From NCBI GenBank assembly GCA_002395805.1, contig DGVB01000012.1, forward strand, positions 62,001 to 126,000: a stretch of DNA of 64,000 nt, written 5' to 3'. The stretch is from Bacteroidales bacterium UBA4295. GTDB lineage: Bacteria; Bacteroidota; Bacteroidia; Bacteroidales; Paludibacteraceae. The notes beneath the pieces are model-generated. The model made no database searches. It worked only from the letters and a program-made list of their open reading frames with translations, and was not told the DNA's origin. This document shows, piece by piece, positions 61,744-64,000 of this stretch (its first letter is position 1; every line of letters begins with the position of its first letter). A program made the position numbers and the translations under genes.

Positions 61744-63220
61744 CCTTGGTGTCTTTGATCTGGAACCCGAGGGCCGTCAGTTCATTGCGGATCTTATCGG
61801 AGGTAGCCCAGTCTTTGTTCTGCTTCGCTTGCAGACGGATATTGAGCAACAGGTCAATTGCGCTGTGGAAAGCATGAAGCCTACCTCCGTCTCCTCCCTG
61901 AAGGGAAGAGCCTTCTTCTTCTAATCTCAGACCCAGAATATCGATCGCGTAGGTCTTCCATACCTCCTTCAGTTCCTTCAGATCCGCCTCGGAGATCGTA
62001 GCTTTGCCGTCATGAACAGTATTGATGGCTTTGGCAGAATCAAAGAGTGCGGCGATCACGAACGGCGTATTCAGATCGTCGTCCATGGCTTCGGCACAGC
62101 GCTGACGAAGAGAAGCCTCTCCCCGGCCCTCCCCTAAAAGGGAGGGAGTTGTTTCTGCGGATGGTTTGATCTTCAGAAGTCTTGCATATGCCTCCTGCAT
62201 ACGCTGAAGTCCTTTTTCTGCGGCTTCGAGGGCTTCGGAAGAGAAATCCACCGTAGAGCGGTAGTGCGCCTGCAGGATGAAGAAACGGATGACCATCGGG
62301 CCGAAGGGTTTCGACAGCAACGGATGGTTGCCGGAGAAGAACTGCTCGAGGGTGATGAAGTTATTATAACTCTTCCCCATCTTCTTGCCCGCGATAGTGA
62401 TCATATTATTATGCATCCAGTAATGCACGGACTCATGTCCGAGGGCAGCACACGATTGCGCAATCTCTGCTTCATGATGCGGGAAGATGAGATCGAGTCC
62501 GCCGCCGTGGATGTCAAACTGCTCGCCGAGGTATTTGGTGCCCATGGTGGAGCACTCCATATGCCATCCGGGGAAACCTTCGCTCCAGGGGCTGGGCCAG
62601 TGCATGATATGCTCGGGCGCGGCTTTCTTCCAGAGGGCGAAGTCGTATGAGTGTTTCTTCTCGTCCTGTCCGTCCAGTTCGCGGGTCTCCGTGACGATAT
62701 CGTTGAGGTTACGGCCGGAGAGTTTGCCGTACGGATAGTCCTTGGCGTATTTCTCCACATCCATATAGACCGAACCGTTGGATACATAGGCATATCCGCG
62801 GTCGAGGATCTTCTGCACAAAAGCGATCTGCTCGATGATATGTCCCGACGCATGCGGTTCGATAGACGGCGGCAGTACGTTCAGCGCCGCCATATCGCGA
62901 TGGTAGCGGTTGGTATAGAACTGGACTACCTCCATCGGCTCGAGTTGCTCCAGCCGCGCTTTCTTGGCTATCTTGTCTTCGCCTTCGTCGGCGTCGTGCT
63001 CCAAGTGACCGACGTCGGTGATGTTACGGACATAGCGCACCTTATAGCCTAAGTATTGCAGGTAGCGGTAGAGAATATCAAAGGTGATAGCCGGACGGGC
63101 ATGCCCCAGATGGGCGTCGCCATAGACGGTAGGTCCGCATACATACATGCCTACGTGTCCTTCGTTCAGCGGCTTGAATGTCTCTTTGAATCGGGTTAAA
63201 GAATTATAAATCTCCAGCAT
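61721..63220 (-). CDS. cysS: Cysteine-tRNA ligase with two palindrome insertions
   Basis: 499-aa class Ia synthetase. The signatures are [18 protein letters not shown] (zinc Cys and HIGH-like), [10 protein letters not shown] and [19 protein letters not shown] (zinc ligands) and KMGKSYNNF (KMSKS-like). In the helical C-terminal part two family B elements are translated: [20 protein letters not shown] and [14 protein letters not shown]. Both lie in the non-catalytic region. It is full length. Confidence 0.96.
   Translation of the reverse strand: MLEIYNSLTRFKETFKPLNEGHVGMYVCGPTVYGDAHLGHARPAITFDILYRYLQYLGYKVRYVRNITDVGHLEHDADEGEDKIAKKARLEQLEPMEVVQFYTNRYHRDMAALNVLPPSIEPHASGHIIEQIAFVQKILDRGYAYVSNGSVYMDVEKYAKDYPYGKLSGRNLNDIVTETRELDGQDEKKHSYDFALWKKAAPEHIMHWPSPWSEGFPGWHMECSTMGTKYLGEQFDIHGGGLDLIFPHHEAEIAQSCAALGHESVHYWMHNNMITIAGKKMGKSYNNFITLEQFFSGNHPLLSKPFGPMVIRFFILQAHYRSTVDFSSEALEAAEKGLQRMQEAYARLLKIKPSAETTPSLLGEGRGEASLRQRCAEAMDDDLNTPFVIAALFDSAKAINTVHDGKATISEADLKELKEVWKTYAIDILGLRLEEEGSSLQGGDGGRLHAFHSAIDLLLNIRLQAKQNKDWATSDKIRNELTALGFQIKDTKDGFEWSI
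61890..61910. repeat. Family B palindrome inside cysS (first)
   Basis: TCCTCCCTGAAGGGAAGA: the TCCCTGAAGGGA core codes SLQGG on the minus strand. Confidence 0.7.
62121..62150. repeat. Family B palindrome inside cysS (second)
   Basis: CCCTCCCCTAAAAGGGAGGG: a near-perfect stem with AAAA loop, preceded by CCCCGG. It codes [10 protein letters not shown] on the minus strand. Confidence 0.8.
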
Positions 63221-63245
63221 TCGTAGTTCGTAATTCGTAATTTAT
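63221..63245. repeat. TTCGTAGTTCGTAATTCGTAA heptamers
   Basis: Three to four TTCGTAA-type units between cysS and nagB, the same type as at the parE end. Confidence 0.75.
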
Positions 63246-64000
63246 AACAGTGTTTTCGGATCGAGGTTATTGCGCTCGATATCTTTGAAATATTTGAATG
63301 TACCGAGTTTGAGTTCTTCGCAAGCCGCTTCGTCACAGACGATAATACCATGCTGGTGCATCTGGAGGGCAGATACGGTCCACATATGACTGATGGGTTC
63401 CTCGATAGCGTGCTGCAGCGCACGGGCTTTGTTATGTCCGTTCACTACGATCAGTACTTCCTTGGCATCCATGACCGTGCCGACACCTACGGTGAGTGCG
63501 GTCTTGGGCACTTTGTTGACATCATTGTCGAAGAAACGGCTGTTGGCGATGATCGTATCGGTGGTCAGTTCCTTCTTACGGGTACGGCTGGTAAGCGACG
63601 AACCGGGTTCGTTGAACGCGATATGTCCGTCGGGACCGATACCGCCGAGGAAGAGATGAATACCGCCGATATTACGGATCTTCTCTTCGTAACGTGCGCA
63701 TTCCGCCGCCAAGTCTTCGGCATTACCGTTGAGGATATTGACGTTCTCCTTGCGGATGTCGATATGGGAGAAGAAATTGGTCCACATGAAGCTATGGTAA
63801 CTCTCCGGGTGCTCCTCGGGCAGACCCACATACTCGTCCATATTGAAGGTCACCACATTGCGGAACGACACTTTTCCTTCTTTATTCAGTTTGATCAGAT
63901 GTTTGTACATACCCAGCGGCGAACTGCCGGTCGGTAAACCGAGTACAAACGGATATCCCTCTTTGGGTCCGAACTCATTGATTCGTTTTGCCACATAATT
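63242..64000 (-). CDS. nagB: Glucosamine-6-phosphate deaminase, 5' end outside the window
   Basis: At least 253 codons. The frame is open to position 64000, so the N-terminus is cut off. It shows [57 protein letters not shown] (catalytic Asp and His) and the C-terminal [19 protein letters not shown]. It converts glucosamine-6-phosphate to fructose-6-phosphate and ammonia. An apparent GTG start at 63994 is an artefact of the window edge. Confidence 0.95.
   Translation of the reverse strand, partial: NYVAKRINEFGPKEGYPFVLGLPTGSSPLGMYKHLIKLNKEGKVSFRNVVTFNMDEYVGLPEEHPESYHSFMWTNFFSHIDIRKENVNILNGNAEDLAAECARYEEKIRNIGGIHLFLGGIGPDGHIAFNEPGSSLTSRTRKKELTTDTIIANSRFFDNDVNKVPKTALTVGVGTVMDAKEVLIVVNGHNKARALQHAIEEPISHMWTVSALQMHQHGIIVCDEAACEELKLGTFKYFKDIERNNLDPKTLL

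Overview
The window looks like chromosomal DNA of a Bacteroidales-type member of the Bacteroidota, with a base composition near 50% GC. The evidence is the promoter grammar (TTTG, 19-20 nt, TAnnTTTG, seen more than ten times), Bacteroidota-typical families (DUF3467, PCMD, DUF4290, DUF5715, S16 with a long alanine-rich tail, lipoproteins with short SPII signals), and dense, tightly coupled gene packing. There is no rRNA, CRISPR array, transposase or phage structural gene. One tRNA (Leu, UAA) and one cobalamin riboswitch are present.

Layout. 1-6.7 kb: a B12 riboswitch facing out of the left edge, a nucleoside phosphorylase, DUF3467, a membrane glycosyltransferase, a PCMD protein divergent from aroC, and two lipoproteins. 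6.7-16.3 kb: a hexuronate locus (exuT, eda, kdgK, uxaC) that holds a small four-helix-bundle gene and, between kdgK and uxaC, an AT-richer accessory block of hypothetical genes, an Mrr-type nuclease and a RhuM-Fic protein. 16.4-23.9 kb: an SH3/zinc-ribbon membrane protein divergent from a polyprenyl diphosphate synthase, then an operon of an EEP-family enzyme, DUF4290, prs, an M28/glutaminyl-cyclase-like lipoprotein, sufC and a very short sufD. 24-28.4 kb: a 1359-aa membrane-anchored P-loop NTPase beside tRNA-Leu. 28.4-35.2 kb: endo-galactanase, PrsW, TtcA-like, DUF486, sirtuin, NlpC/P60, nadB, comF. 35.2-40.4 kb: uxaA and uxaB, then a lipoprotein pullulanase. 41-45.7 kb: three exported TPR proteins, two of which end in retropepsin-like domains, one of these catalytically degenerate. 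45.7-47.9 kb: ychF and a Ca/Na exchanger. 47.9-56.4 kb: a polysaccharide locus (five glycosyltransferases and a polymerase) divergent from a phosphoglycerol-transferase-like enzyme and an interrupted glycerophosphodiesterase. 56.5-64 kb: rpsP, cca, parE, a small membrane protein, DUF5715, cysS and the 3' part of nagB.

Together uxaC, uxaB, uxaA, kdgK and eda, with the transporter exuT, encode the whole isomerase route from galacturonate to pyruvate and glyceraldehyde-3-phosphate, spread over three minus-strand blocks.

The most striking global feature is a set of short repeat families that fill gene borders and also sit in frame inside ordinary housekeeping genes. These are (A) about 7-nt tandem units of the TTGTAC(A/T)/TTTGTAC type, which insert almost the same peptide (DKVQ(C/S)TK) into unrelated proteins; (B) CCCTCC...GGAGGG mini-palindromes; and (C) 16-20-nt GACCG-hairpin-CTGTAA units. 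Other candidates for new biology are the tRNA-adjacent 1359-aa NTPase and the TPR/retropepsin/pseudo-retropepsin trio.
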